From CAZGKW01 sp964526295 (GTDB lineage: Bacteria; Planctomycetota; Phycisphaerae; FEN-1346), in the NCBI GenBank assembly GCA_964526295.1, contig CAZGKW010000013.1, forward strand, positions 31,468-95,467: a stretch of DNA of 64,000 nt. The letters run 5' to 3'. The notes beneath the pieces were generated by a model, which worked only from the letters and a program-made list of their open reading frames with translations, searched no databases and was not told the DNA's origin. Below, one piece after another: positions 52,338 to 60,557 of this stretch. The number at the start of each line of letters is the position of its first letter. The stretch's first letter is position 1. Both the position numbers and the translations under genes were made by a program.

Positions 52338-54521
52338 ATGAAGCATGTGGCGATTGTGTGGGCCTGTACGGTCCTGGCCGCAGCTACCGCAGACGCCGAC
52401 GTCCGGATCGAGGTCGTCCCGCCCTTCGTCCGCATCGGCCCGAAGGCCGCCGCCGACATGGGCCCCGCCGCGTCCAAGGTGATCGACCTGCGTGCCCCGC
52501 GTAACGGCATCGCCTCGGCCCAGGTGGTCGTCCGCGCGGAGGAGCCGTTCAGCGGGCCCTCGGCCTCGGCGAGCGATCTCACGGGCGAGACGGGCGGCCG
52601 CATCCCGGCCGAGGCCGTCCGCCTCCGCTACGGCCGCCTCGGAGGCGCCTATGTGCCCCTGCTGGACGAGCCCGCCTCCGGCGAAGCCCTCCACATGGTG
52701 TGGCTGACGGTCCGCGTGCCGGAAGACGCCCGGCCCGGGGCATACCGCGGGAAGCTTGACCTCCGCGGACCGTTCGGCTCGCGGACCGTGCCGATCGAGC
52801 TCCGGGTCCATGCCTGGCGCGTCGGCGATCCGCACCAGTGGCGGACCTGGGTCAACCTGCTCCAGTCGCCCGAGTCGGTGGCGGCCCACTACAAGGTGCC
52901 GCGGTGGTCCGACAGGCACTTCCGCCTGATGGAGAAGTCGCTGGCCCTGATGGGGGCGGCGGGCAACGACGTGCTGGGCATCTCGGCCGTCCGCGAGACC
53001 GTCTTCGGCGACGACCCGATGCTCGTCTTCCGCCGCACCGGCGACCGATGGGTCCCTGAGTTCGACCTCGTCGAGCGATACCTCGGCCTCTACGACCGCC
53101 ACGCCGGCGAGCCGGCCTACCTGGCCCTCCACGTGTGGTCCTACGGGATGTACTACAGGGGGGAGGGCCGCGACGGCGGCAAGGAGCAGGTCCGGGCCGA
53201 GACGATCCCCGTCCTGGAGCGCCGCGGCGGCGAACTCGTGCCGGTCGAGATGCCCATCTTCGGAGGGCCCGGCACGGGGCCCGTCTGGCGGGCCGTCGTC
53301 GAGGGCCTCAAGGCCCGCTTCGAGCGGCTCGGCTGGACGCGGACGCGGCTCCTGCTGGGGACAGGCGGCGACACATGGCCCTCGCCCGAGACGGTCGGCT
53401 TCTTCCAGACGATCGCCCCGGACGTCCGGTGGCGTGTCCTGACGCACGGCTGCGGGTGCCCCAAGTGGGGACCGACCCCCCTGGAGCGGACCCAGCCGAA
53501 CGGCATGGTCGTCGGGTACCTGGAGATCGCCCGGCGCCTCACGAACCACCGCGACCGGCTGCCCGGCCGCCCCGTCGTCTGCAACAGCCGCGACCGCGTC
53601 GGCTCGGACCCCTTCGCCTACCGCGGCCTGGCGAGCGTGACGGTCTTCGGCCACGGCTACGAGGGCATCTGCTGGAAGGGCATCGACTACTGGACCTACA
53701 CGACGCCGGAGGGCACCCGCCGCAACGCCCTCAACACGTACGTCCACTTCGGCAACATGGTGGGCGGGACGCCGCGGGCCATGTGCGCCCCCGGCCCCGA
53801 CGGGGCGGTCACCACGCAGCAGTTCGAACAGCTCCGCGAGGGGCTCCAGGAGTGCGAGGCCATGCTCGCCATCCGGGCCGGCCTGGACCGCCTGTACCCC
53901 CAGCCGGTCACCCGCTGCGACGTGCTGCAACTCGTGCTCAAGGACGCCCTCGCCCGGGAGGACCGGCGGCGAAAGGCCGAGGGCGAGTTCGTCGACGTGC
54001 AGGACCTGGAACTGTCGCTCCGGTTCCGCGATGGGGAGTTGCTGCCCGAGGTCCGCTCGAAGGCGTCGACCTACAACACGGGCCGCCACACCGCACGGGC
54101 GAAGGCCCTGCCCTCCAGCGACAGCCTGCGGCTCGAAGTCGAGGTGACCATCGCCGACGACCCATGGATTGCCGGCGGCACCGGCACCTTCGTTCTGGAC
54201 CTGGAGCGGGGCAATCCGTCCTGCACGGGACGCTTCGAGGGCGCCTTCAACGGCCACGAGCGGGAGGGGCCGGTCATCGGGACGTTCGTGCCGAACGGGT
54301 ACGCCGTGCCCACAGGCGAACCCCGGCCGGGGACGGAGGCCGTCGCCCGCGCCGAGGCCGTCATCGAAACGGCCGTCGGCGTGGTGAAGACCCGCAAGCC
54401 CGATTCGCGGACGACGGAGGCGTGGCCGGAAGCGTTGGACCGACTCTACGAGGAAGCGGCGGCCATCGAGGCGAGCGCCGCGGCGACCCAGGTGAGTGCG
54501 GACCCCCGCGCGGCGAAGTGA
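52338..54521 (+). CDS. Secreted glycoside-hydrolase-like protein (DUF4091/GH123-like)
   Basis: This 727-residue protein has a signal peptide (MKHVAIVWACTVLAAATADA) and an N-terminal beta domain (~25-155). A long central alpha/beta domain (~165-540) is similar in layout to DUF4091/GH123 proteins, with LRVHAWRV and the GICWKGIDYW region near the end. A beta-rich C-terminal extension follows. A clear catalytic Asp-Glu pair could not be placed, so activity is uncertain. It lies 105 bases after the polysaccharide locus and may degrade extracellular glycan. Confidence 0.65.
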   Translation: MKHVAIVWACTVLAAATADADVRIEVVPPFVRIGPKAAADMGPAASKVIDLRAPRNGIASAQVVVRAEEPFSGPSASASDLTGETGGRIPAEAVRLRYGRLGGAYVPLLDEPASGEALHMVWLTVRVPEDARPGAYRGKLDLRGPFGSRTVPIELRVHAWRVGDPHQWRTWVNLLQSPESVAAHYKVPRWSDRHFRLMEKSLALMGAAGNDVLGISAVRETVFGDDPMLVFRRTGDRWVPEFDLVERYLGLYDRHAGEPAYLALHVWSYGMYYRGEGRDGGKEQVRAETIPVLERRGGELVPVEMPIFGGPGTGPVWRAVVEGLKARFERLGWTRTRLLLGTGGDTWPSPETVGFFQTIAPDVRWRVLTHGCGCPKWGPTPLERTQPNGMVVGYLEIARRLTNHRDRLPGRPVVCNSRDRVGSDPFAYRGLASVTVFGHGYEGICWKGIDYWTYTTPEGTRRNALNTYVHFGNMVGGTPRAMCAPGPDGAVTTQQFEQLREGLQECEAMLAIRAGLDRLYPQPVTRCDVLQLVLKDALAREDRRRKAEGEFVDVQDLELSLRFRDGELLPEVRSKASTYNTGRHTARAKALPSSDSLRLEVEVTIADDPWIAGGTGTFVLDLERGNPSCTGRFEGAFNGHEREGPVIGTFVPNGYAVPTGEPRPGTEAVARAEAVIETAVGVVKTRKPDSRTTEAWPEALDRLYEEAAAIEASAAATQVSADPRAAK

Positions 54522-54584
54522 CCGGCACGCCCGAGCGGCGGTCCGCCGACGCCGAGAGGGGGCCTCGCCCAAACCGTCGAGCCG

Positions 54585-55829
54585 TCATTCCTCCTCGGGG
54601 TAGCCATACTGGTCCGGCGGGGTCCCATGGGACTCAAGGACCCGAGGCCGGTCAAACCCTCGGCTTGAGGGGTCCACGCGGACCAGCCGCACATTGAAGG
54701 ACCAGCAATCTCCGAAGTCGTAGAGAAACTCCATCGCCTCGCCGTCGGCCAGCGGCAGATCGCCCAGTCGCACGTCCGCCGTGGAGGGTGACTCTTCACA
54801 GAACGGATGAAGGAACCTGGTGGATCCGCCGAAGCGGTCCGCGCACGTGAACGAATAGAGGTGGTCCAGGTCGAAGTTGAAGGCGTGCACGATGCCGACG
54901 GCCAGGTCATCCAGCGTCCGGCCGGCCGATAGCCCGATCCGCCGTCGCGCACGGCCCAGCGAGACGCCAAAGACCCACACCCCTTTCCGGAAAGCGGGCG
55001 CCGAAATCTCCAGGTCCTTCTGCCACGCGGGTACGAACGGCCCGAACACCTCCCGGAGACCCCCGGATGTCGTCGATTTCGGTTCGCCCTCGCACAAGAT
55101 ACGCAGCAAGTGGTCAGGGTCGCGCAGCGGCCGGAAGATCGCCCGGCCCCACGCCGTGCGGCGGATGGCCTTCGGCTGCCAGGTCCGGCCTTCCACCGGG
55201 GGCCCCTGGTCCACGGCCAACAGGCCGAACATGTCCATCAGCATAAGTTCCCAAGCGGTGGCCCATGCGCCCGCCACGTACCGTCCGCCTTGCACCTCGT
55301 CGTCGATTTGCAGGCCGTCCTTCGGAAGGGCCTCCCAGAGCATCAAGGCCGAAGTGAGACAGCCAAAAACCGGGGTTCGGCGCTCGCCCACGACCTCGGG
55401 CCGGCCGTTCAGCAGCCAAGCCTCCAGGAGCGCGAAGTACCGCTCGGTCGCATTGAGGCCCTGCCACAACTCGTGGACCTCTTCGTCCACAACCAGGCAG
55501 CCCTTTGTCCCGCCGGCCTTGGCCTGGATCAAGCCGCTGCACCGGCCCACGAGATACAGGCCGTGAAGGTTCGGATAGGACTGCTGTTGTGGGCGTTTCA
55601 AGCGGACCGCCAAAGGGCGGCCCATCCGCGAGTTGAGCTCCACCAGGCACGAGCCCGGCAACAAGCCCCGACGGGCGGTGCTCCGAACCCCTGCGGGCCC
55701 GATGAAGTCCAGCAGGACCCCGAAGTCGTGCAGGATAGGCCCGGGGTGCTCGTCGTCGATGGTCTGCTCGCGGAACGTACGAACCGCGTCCAGCGAGATC
55801 ACGGCCTGATTTCGACTTCTGGCCGCCAC
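54585..55829 (-). CDS. pRiA4b ORF-3 / IS1096 TnpR-passenger family protein
   Basis: The C-terminal ~190 residues (IVHAFNFDLDHLYSF, DVRLGDLPLADGE, FLYDFGDCWSFNVRL) match the plasmid pRiA4b ORF-3 (IS1096 passenger TnpR) family. The N-terminal ~220 residues are unassigned. The name derives from mobile elements, but no transposase, inverted repeats or target duplication are seen here, so it looks like a resident gene. The GTG start at 55829 has GGAAGGAGG six bases upstream. It lies 65 bases after the zinc-ribbon gene and may share its transcript. Function unknown. Confidence 0.75.
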   Translation of the reverse strand: MAARSRNQAVISLDAVRTFREQTIDDEHPGPILHDFGVLLDFIGPAGVRSTARRGLLPGSCLVELNSRMGRPLAVRLKRPQQQSYPNLHGLYLVGRCSGLIQAKAGGTKGCLVVDEEVHELWQGLNATERYFALLEAWLLNGRPEVVGERRTPVFGCLTSALMLWEALPKDGLQIDDEVQGGRYVAGAWATAWELMLMDMFGLLAVDQGPPVEGRTWQPKAIRRTAWGRAIFRPLRDPDHLLRILCEGEPKSTTSGGLREVFGPFVPAWQKDLEISAPAFRKGVWVFGVSLGRARRRIGLSAGRTLDDLAVGIVHAFNFDLDHLYSFTCADRFGGSTRFLHPFCEESPSTADVRLGDLPLADGEAMEFLYDFGDCWSFNVRLVRVDPSSRGFDRPRVLESHGTPPDQYGYPEEE

Positions 55830-55894
55830 CGCGGGCCTCCTTCCGAAATACCTCCCGCAACGTCGCTCCGACAAGCGCCCTGACAGACGGCCGC

Positions 55895-56518
55895 TCAGCC
55901 CCCAAGGCCGGCGCGGGCGTGGGCCCGAAGGGCCTGGACGCGTTGCCGCCATTGGCGGTCGGCGGCCTCCCACCTCTTCACCTTCCCGCCGGCCCGGGCG
56001 GCCTTGATCCCGCCGATGATCAGGTTCAGCAAGCCGCCCAGGATACAGACGCCCCCCACGAGGAGCAGCGGCTCCAGTTCCGGATCGGCCTGCCCTGCGC
56101 CGAGGGCCACCACGCCGAGCGGCAGCGCCACCACCCCCACGATGACCCACCGGACACCCTTGCGGCGGGCCCGCCGCAGGCGAGGCAGGGCGACGCGCAT
56201 CCGGCCCTGGAACGTGGCGTACTGCTCGCGGGCCTCATCGAGGGCCAGCCGGGCCTGTTCCCGGGCGGCCATCGCCTGGTGACGCTGCATCAGGCCGTCC
56301 GTCGTGTCCCGGACGGCCGTCATGTGGTCCTGGATCTCGGTGACCCGGCCGTGGACCTCATCGATGGCCCGCTTGAGGACCGTCAGCTCGATCGAGCCGT
56401 CGGCGGCCCGCGTCACGCGGAAGACCGACCGGCAGCTCGAGCACCGGACGGCGTCGGACGTGTCCTCGACGTGCAGGTTGTCGCCGCAGTTCCTGCACTC
56501 GAAGGTCTGGAGTTCCAT
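55895..56518 (-). CDS. Zinc-ribbon, coiled-coil, two-helix membrane protein
   Basis: This 207-residue protein has an N-terminal zinc ribbon (Cys8, Cys11, Cys26, Cys29), a coiled coil (~45-110) and two membrane helices (VRWVIVGVVALPLGVVALG and LLLVGGVCILGGLLNLII), then a basic tail. No enzymatic motif is seen. It begins five bases after the preceding gene in the SPFH operon, so it probably belongs to the same membrane assembly. Confidence 0.75.
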   Translation of the reverse strand: MELQTFECRNCGDNLHVEDTSDAVRCSSCRSVFRVTRAADGSIELTVLKRAIDEVHGRVTEIQDHMTAVRDTTDGLMQRHQAMAAREQARLALDEAREQYATFQGRMRVALPRLRRARRKGVRWVIVGVVALPLGVVALGAGQADPELEPLLLVGGVCILGGLLNLIIGGIKAARAGGKVKRWEAADRQWRQRVQALRAHARAGLGG

Positions 56519-56523
56519 GCGGC

Positions 56524-57294
56524 CTACTTTCGGAGCCCCTGGGCGAGTGCTGTGACCTTCCGGCTGATCTCGTCGGCCCGACGGGCGGCCCCGGCGGCCC
56601 GCTCCTCGCCGGGCGACGCCGGGTCGATGCGGCCCGCCTCCTCCGAGAGCTGCTGCACCTCGGCCGCCAGCATGCCGTACTCGGCCGACCGCCCGACCGT
56701 GCCTGCGTGCGGCAGCGAGTAGGTGAGCTTCTCGCGGAGGGCCTTCAGGCGCGCGGCCAGGTCGGCCGTCGCCTCGGATGAGGCCAGACGGTCCTCCTGG
56801 GTGCGGATCGCCGCGGCCAGGGCCGGCGGCGCCGGGACGCCCTCCGGCACGGGCTCGCCGCCCGCCGCCGCCCCCGCACGGGCCAGGTAGAGGAACACGA
56901 AGATGCCCAGCGCCGCGGCGGCCAGCAGCACCTGCGTCGCCAAGTGCAGCCGGTCGTACAGCTCGCTGCTCTCTCCGGCCGCGTGGACCAGCATCAGGGC
57001 GAAGCTGATGATCGCATAGATGATGACGACGACGTTGACGGCCGGGAGGACGCCGCCCGTCGCGCCGGACGGCATGGACCGGCGGATGGCGTAGAAGGCA
57101 TAGGCCCCCAGGCCGCCCCAGACCACCAGCGCGAGCACCTCGGTCCAGAGCATGTTCCGCCAGAACTGGGGCGTGCGGTCGTCCGTCTCGACCAGCAGCA
57201 GGGCGAGGACCACGATCGCCGCCGCCGTGATGATGTACCCCAGAACCGACGCGACCCACACGCCGTGGATGGGCCTGGCCATGGCGGTCTCCAT
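56524..57294 (-). CDS. Four-helix membrane protein with C-terminal coiled coil
   Basis: This 256-residue protein has four hydrophobic segments in the first ~145 residues and a helical, coiled-coil-like C-terminus (~150-256). I recognise no family. Its ATG overlaps the stop of the SPFH gene (TGATG), a sign of coupled translation. A second ATG four codons later (57282) is an alternative start. Confidence 0.75.
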   Translation of the reverse strand: METAMARPIHGVWVASVLGYIITAAAIVVLALLLVETDDRTPQFWRNMLWTEVLALVVWGGLGAYAFYAIRRSMPSGATGGVLPAVNVVVIIYAIISFALMLVHAAGESSELYDRLHLATQVLLAAAALGIFVFLYLARAGAAAGGEPVPEGVPAPPALAAAIRTQEDRLASSEATADLAARLKALREKLTYSLPHAGTVGRSAEYGMLAAEVQQLSEEAGRIDPASPGEERAAGAARRADEISRKVTALAQGLRK

Positions 57295-58493
57295 CACAGG
57301 TCCTTCAGGATCTCGGCCTTCTTGGCGTCGTAATCGTCCTGCGTGATGAGCCCGCCGTCGAGGAGGGCCTTGAGCTGCTGGAGCTTGGCCACGGGGTCGG
57401 CCTGGCCGGCCGGGGCGGCGCCCCCGCCGGGCGCGGCGGGCGGTCCAGGCGGAGGCGTCTCGGGGGCTTGGGGCGCCTGCGCCCCGGTCGCCGACTCGGG
57501 CGGGGGTTCGGCCGAGGGTGGGGGCTCGCCGGACGGGGGCGGAGTCCTGCCCTTCGGCCCTTCGCCCCCCTGGCCTTCCTGCCCCTGTTGGCCCGGCCGG
57601 CCGGGCTGGACGTTCAGGTTGCTCCCCATCTGCTGACCGACCGGCATGCCGGCCCCCAGGCCGACGCCTAGGCCCAGCCCCGCCGAAAGGAGCTGCCCGG
57701 CCCCGCCGCCCTCGTTCGAGGCGGCCTGGTCGAGGGTGTCGAAGGTCCGCATCGTCGTGTAGGCGGGGCCGACGTTCGCGCCGGAGATCTGCTCGATCTC
57801 CATCCGCCGACGGAGCACCTCCTGGAACTGCTCCTTCTCCTCCTGCGGGATGCTGATGCTGACGACGTTGAAGTTGATGACTTCGATGCCGAACCGGCCG
57901 AACTCTTCCCGCATGTCGCTCTCGGTGAACTGCGACAGGTCGTTGAGGCGGGCGGCGATGTCGAAGATCGACGCCCCCCGCTCGACGAAGTACTTCGCCA
58001 GGGCATCGGAGAACCGCTGAACGATCAGGCCGATGAAGTAGTCGAAGATCTTGCCGCTGTCGGCCGACGGGAGGGTCCCCACGATCTGCGTGATGAACGC
58101 CCGGGAGTCCTCGATCCTGAGGCCCCACGTCCCCCGGGCCCGGACGCTGATGGGGAAGTTGTACCGCGGGTCCACCAGGTTCACCGGCGAGGGCGTGCCC
58201 CACCGGAGGTCGCGCTTCACGTGACGGTTGACGAACCAGACCTCGGCCGTAAACGGCGTCTGCCCGCCGAACGGCCGATTGATGAGCCGGCGCAGCAGGG
58301 GCAGGTTGCCCGTGGCCAGCGAGTGGGTGCCCGGCCCGAACAAGTCGAGGGCCTTCCCGCCCTTGACGAGCAGGGCCTCCTGGGCCTGGTTGACGATGAG
58401 CTGGGTCCCGAGGCGAAGCTCTTCCCCGGGGAACTTGAAGGCCAGCTCCTCGTCGCTGGCAGCATCGTGCTTGACGCGATCGATCAGTGCCAT
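57294..58493 (-). CDS. SPFH (band 7) domain protein with C-terminal SHOCT motif
   Basis: This 399-residue protein resembles the YdjI/virion-core-like branch of SPFH proteins. Residues ~20-240 form the SPFH domain (DIAARLNDLSQFTESDMREE, GIEVINFNVVSI). A Gly/Pro-rich linker (~265-355) and a short SHOCT motif at the end (LQQLKALLDGGLITQDDYDAKK) follow. SPFH proteins form large oligomers that organise membrane microdomains and protease complexes. It is the first gene of the leftward half of the ubiquitin-like locus. Confidence 0.88.
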   Translation of the reverse strand: MALIDRVKHDAASDEELAFKFPGEELRLGTQLIVNQAQEALLVKGGKALDLFGPGTHSLATGNLPLLRRLINRPFGGQTPFTAEVWFVNRHVKRDLRWGTPSPVNLVDPRYNFPISVRARGTWGLRIEDSRAFITQIVGTLPSADSGKIFDYFIGLIVQRFSDALAKYFVERGASIFDIAARLNDLSQFTESDMREEFGRFGIEVINFNVVSISIPQEEKEQFQEVLRRRMEIEQISGANVGPAYTTMRTFDTLDQAASNEGGGAGQLLSAGLGLGVGLGAGMPVGQQMGSNLNVQPGRPGQQGQEGQGGEGPKGRTPPPSGEPPPSAEPPPESATGAQAPQAPETPPPGPPAAPGGGAAPAGQADPVAKLQQLKALLDGGLITQDDYDAKKAEILKDL

Positions 58494-58596
58494 GACGTGG
58501 TCCCCTCAGATCACTTGCCGCTCCCGCGAGGACGATACGGCAGCAGGCCACGGCGGGACACCCCTCGGCGTACGCCTCGAAGGGCCGCCTCTGGGT

Positions 58597-58626
58597 ACCA
58601 TAGGCCCCCGCCCGGCGGGGCGTCAA
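58597..58626 (-). promoter_or_regulatory. Sigma70-like promoter of the SPFH operon
   Basis: Read leftward, TTGACG (58626-58621) and TATGGT (58602-58597) are 18 bases apart. A start near 58590 gives a ~97-base leader before the ATG at 58493. Confidence 0.5.
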
Positions 58627-58698
58627 CCCAAAAGGGCCTCGGCATCTCCCGCAGGCCGGTCGCGGGCGGCCCGTCCGCCCAAAATGGGGCGGAAACTG

Positions 58699-58728
58699 CT
58701 TACACCGGCCGCCCAGGGATGCTAGAAT
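58699..58728 (+). promoter_or_regulatory. Extended -10 promoter of the ubiquitin-like operon
   Basis: CTTACA (58699-58704) and TAGAAT (58723-58728) are 18 bases apart, and TGC directly precedes the -10, giving an extended -10. The start near 58735 leaves a ~117-base leader before the ATG at 58852. The rest of the 358-base divergent region (58494-58851) shows no gene. Confidence 0.55.
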
Positions 58729-58851
58729 TGCCGCGGGTGCATTTGAGGGGCCGGCGCGCCTGGTCGTCACCGCCCACGGCGACGACCAGATGGGCAATAC
58801 GTGCGAATTCAGACACCGGCTGGTGCGTATGAGCAGGTGAGGCAGGGGTCG

Positions 58852-59145
58852 ATGGCCGACGAGGACGAGAACATCAACGTCGAGGTCTGGGACGCCACCG
58901 GAAACAAGCGGATCACCGCCAGCCTCCCGCGAAACGCACCGGTCAACCGCATCCTGGTCCTGCTGGTGGACCGGATGAACCTGCCGCGGCACAGCCCCGA
59001 CGGCCAGTTGATGAGCTACAAGTTCCACCACAAGGCGAGCGGGCGGCAACTCCTGGACGAGGAGACTCTCGAGGACGCCGGCGTCCACGAAGGCGACGTC
59101 CTCAGAATCCAGCCGGAGATCACGGCGGGGGGCCGCGAGCCATAA
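58852..59145 (+). CDS. EsaB/YukD-type ubiquitin-like protein ending in GGREP
   Basis: This 97-residue protein is a predicted beta-grasp ubiquitin-like modifier (NINVEVWDATG, KFHHKASGRQLLDEETLED, GVHEGDVLRIQ). It ends ITAGGREP: a diglycine followed by three residues. In ubiquitin-type systems a peptidase trims such a tail to expose Gly-Gly, and the locus encodes a JAMM peptidase and an E1-like enzyme. The ATG at 58852 is chosen over a GTG at 58801, which would add 17 unrelated residues. EsaB/YukD also occurs in type VII secretion, but no secretion genes are here. Confidence 0.82.
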   Translation: MADEDENINVEVWDATGNKRITASLPRNAPVNRILVLLVDRMNLPRHSPDGQLMSYKFHHKASGRQLLDEETLEDAGVHEGDVLRIQPEITAGGREP

Positions 59146-59292
59146 GCAGGTAACGCGATTCAGCGCATCGGGTCTCCGTCCCCGCCGGGCCCGCCGGGGC
59201 AGGGACGGGAACACGTCCGCCCTTGTCGCGGTGTGCACAGAGACCCACCGCACGATGAGCGACGCCTCGCATGAACACGACGGGAATGCCCC

Positions 59293-60480
59293 GTGAGTGA
59301 GACCCCCGCTATCCGGATCGACGGCGCCGAGCCGGAGGCGCGGTTCAGCCGCTTCGAGCTCATCTCCTGGTGGGACCAGAGGCGCCTGCGGGAGGCCAAG
59401 GTCCTCGTCATCGGGGCCGGGGCCCTGGGCAACGAGCTCGTTAAGAACGCCGCCCTCCTGGGCATCGGGAACCTCCTCGTCGCCGACATGGACCGCATCG
59501 AGGGGTCGAACCTGTCGCGGTCGGTCCTGTTTCGGGCCGAGGACGAGGGCCGGCCCAAGGCGGAGGTGGCCTGCGAATCGGCCCGGGCGATCTACCCGGA
59601 CGTCGCCGCCCACCCCTTCGTCGGCAACGTGGTCCACGACCTCGGACTCGGGCCCTACCTCTGGGCCGACGTGGTCCTCGGGGGGCTTGACAACCGTGAG
59701 GCCCGCGTGGCGGTCAACCGCGGGGCCGCCCTGGCCGGGAAGACGTGGATCGACGGGGCCATCGAGGTCTTGAGCGGCCTGGTGCGGGTCTTCGACCCGG
59801 CCGGCGGGCCGTGCTACGAGTGCACCATGAGCGAGGTGGACTGGAAGATCCTCCAGGGCCGCCGGTCCTGCGCCCTGCTGACGCGGGAGGAGATGGAGAC
59901 GGGCAAGGTGCCCACCACGCCGACGACCGGCAGCGTCGTCGCCGGCCTCCAGGTCCAGGAGGCAGTGAAGCTCCTGCACGGCCTCGACGTGCGGACGGGC
60001 GAAGGCGTGCGGCTCGACGGCATCACGGGCGGATTCGAGCCCGTCCGCTACCCCCGGAAGGCCGATTGCGCGGGGCACGAACGGCTGGAGCGCATCGAGC
60101 CGCTGGACGCCGGCGCCGCCGACGTGACCGTCGGGGAGCTGCGGGCGAGGGCCCAGGCCGACCTCGGGCCGGCAGCGACGCTCGAGCTGTCGCGCGACAT
60201 TATCGCGCGGCTCGTGTGCCCCCAGTGCGGCGCGGCCGAGGATCGGTTCGCCTCGCTGGGCCGGGTGACCGTCTCGGAGGCGGCGTGCCCGGCGTGCGGC
60301 CAGGTCCGCATTCCCGAGACGCTCTTCGAGCTGGAGGCCGAGGAAGGCCTGGCCGATAGGACGTTCGCAGCGCTCGGCGTCCCGCCGATGGACGTCGTTA
60401 TCGCCCGGCAGGGCGACGACGCGGTCGGGTACCTGTTCGACGGCGACGCGGAGGCCGTGCTGGGCCCGCTGGCCCGGTGA
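59293..60480 (+). CDS. E1/ThiF-like ubiquitin-like-protein activating enzyme
   Basis: This 395-residue protein has an adenylation domain with the nucleotide loop GAGALGNE (41-48), ADMDRIEGSNLSRSVLF and the Asp of GGLDNREAR (Asp133). The CxxC pair Cys174/Cys177 (CYEC) precedes Cys193 in GRRSCALL, the position of the catalytic or acceptor Cys in E1 and MoeB relatives. A C-terminal region (~275-395) carries CPQC (309-312) and CPAC (332-335), probably a zinc ribbon. It would adenylate the C-terminal glycine of the neighbouring modifier. It is not a plain MoeB/ThiF because no thiamin or MoaD genes are near. Confidence 0.82.
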   Translation: MSETPAIRIDGAEPEARFSRFELISWWDQRRLREAKVLVIGAGALGNELVKNAALLGIGNLLVADMDRIEGSNLSRSVLFRAEDEGRPKAEVACESARAIYPDVAAHPFVGNVVHDLGLGPYLWADVVLGGLDNREARVAVNRGAALAGKTWIDGAIEVLSGLVRVFDPAGGPCYECTMSEVDWKILQGRRSCALLTREEMETGKVPTTPTTGSVVAGLQVQEAVKLLHGLDVRTGEGVRLDGITGGFEPVRYPRKADCAGHERLERIEPLDAGAADVTVGELRARAQADLGPAATLELSRDIIARLVCPQCGAAEDRFASLGRVTVSEAACPACGQVRIPETLFELEAEEGLADRTFAALGVPPMDVVIARQGDDAVGYLFDGDAEAVLGPLAR

Positions 60481-60557
60481 TCGGCGGACCCGACGCCGCG
60501 TGACGTCTGCGGTCGCCGGGGCGCCGGCGCGGACGCGACCCATGAGGAGGACCCCAG

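Noticed and set aside
54585..55829. Insertion sequence (IS1096)
   Set aside because: Only the passenger-type protein family matches; there is no transposase, terminal inverted repeat or target duplication.
58852..59145. Type VII secretion accessory protein EsaB/YukD
   Set aside because: The fold family fits, but no EssC/EccC ATPase, WXG100 protein or EsaA is nearby, while E1 and JAMM genes are, and the tail has a diglycine.
59293..60480. Plain MoeB/ThiF for molybdopterin or thiamin
   Set aside because: No moaD, moaE or thi genes are adjacent; the partners are a ubiquitin-like protein and a JAMM peptidase.
57295..60543. - strand open frame continuing upstream of the 56524-57294 membrane protein
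   Set aside because: Only the part starting at 57294 has protein-like composition and a coupled start; the rest is antisense or out-of-frame to the SPFH, E1 and modifier genes.
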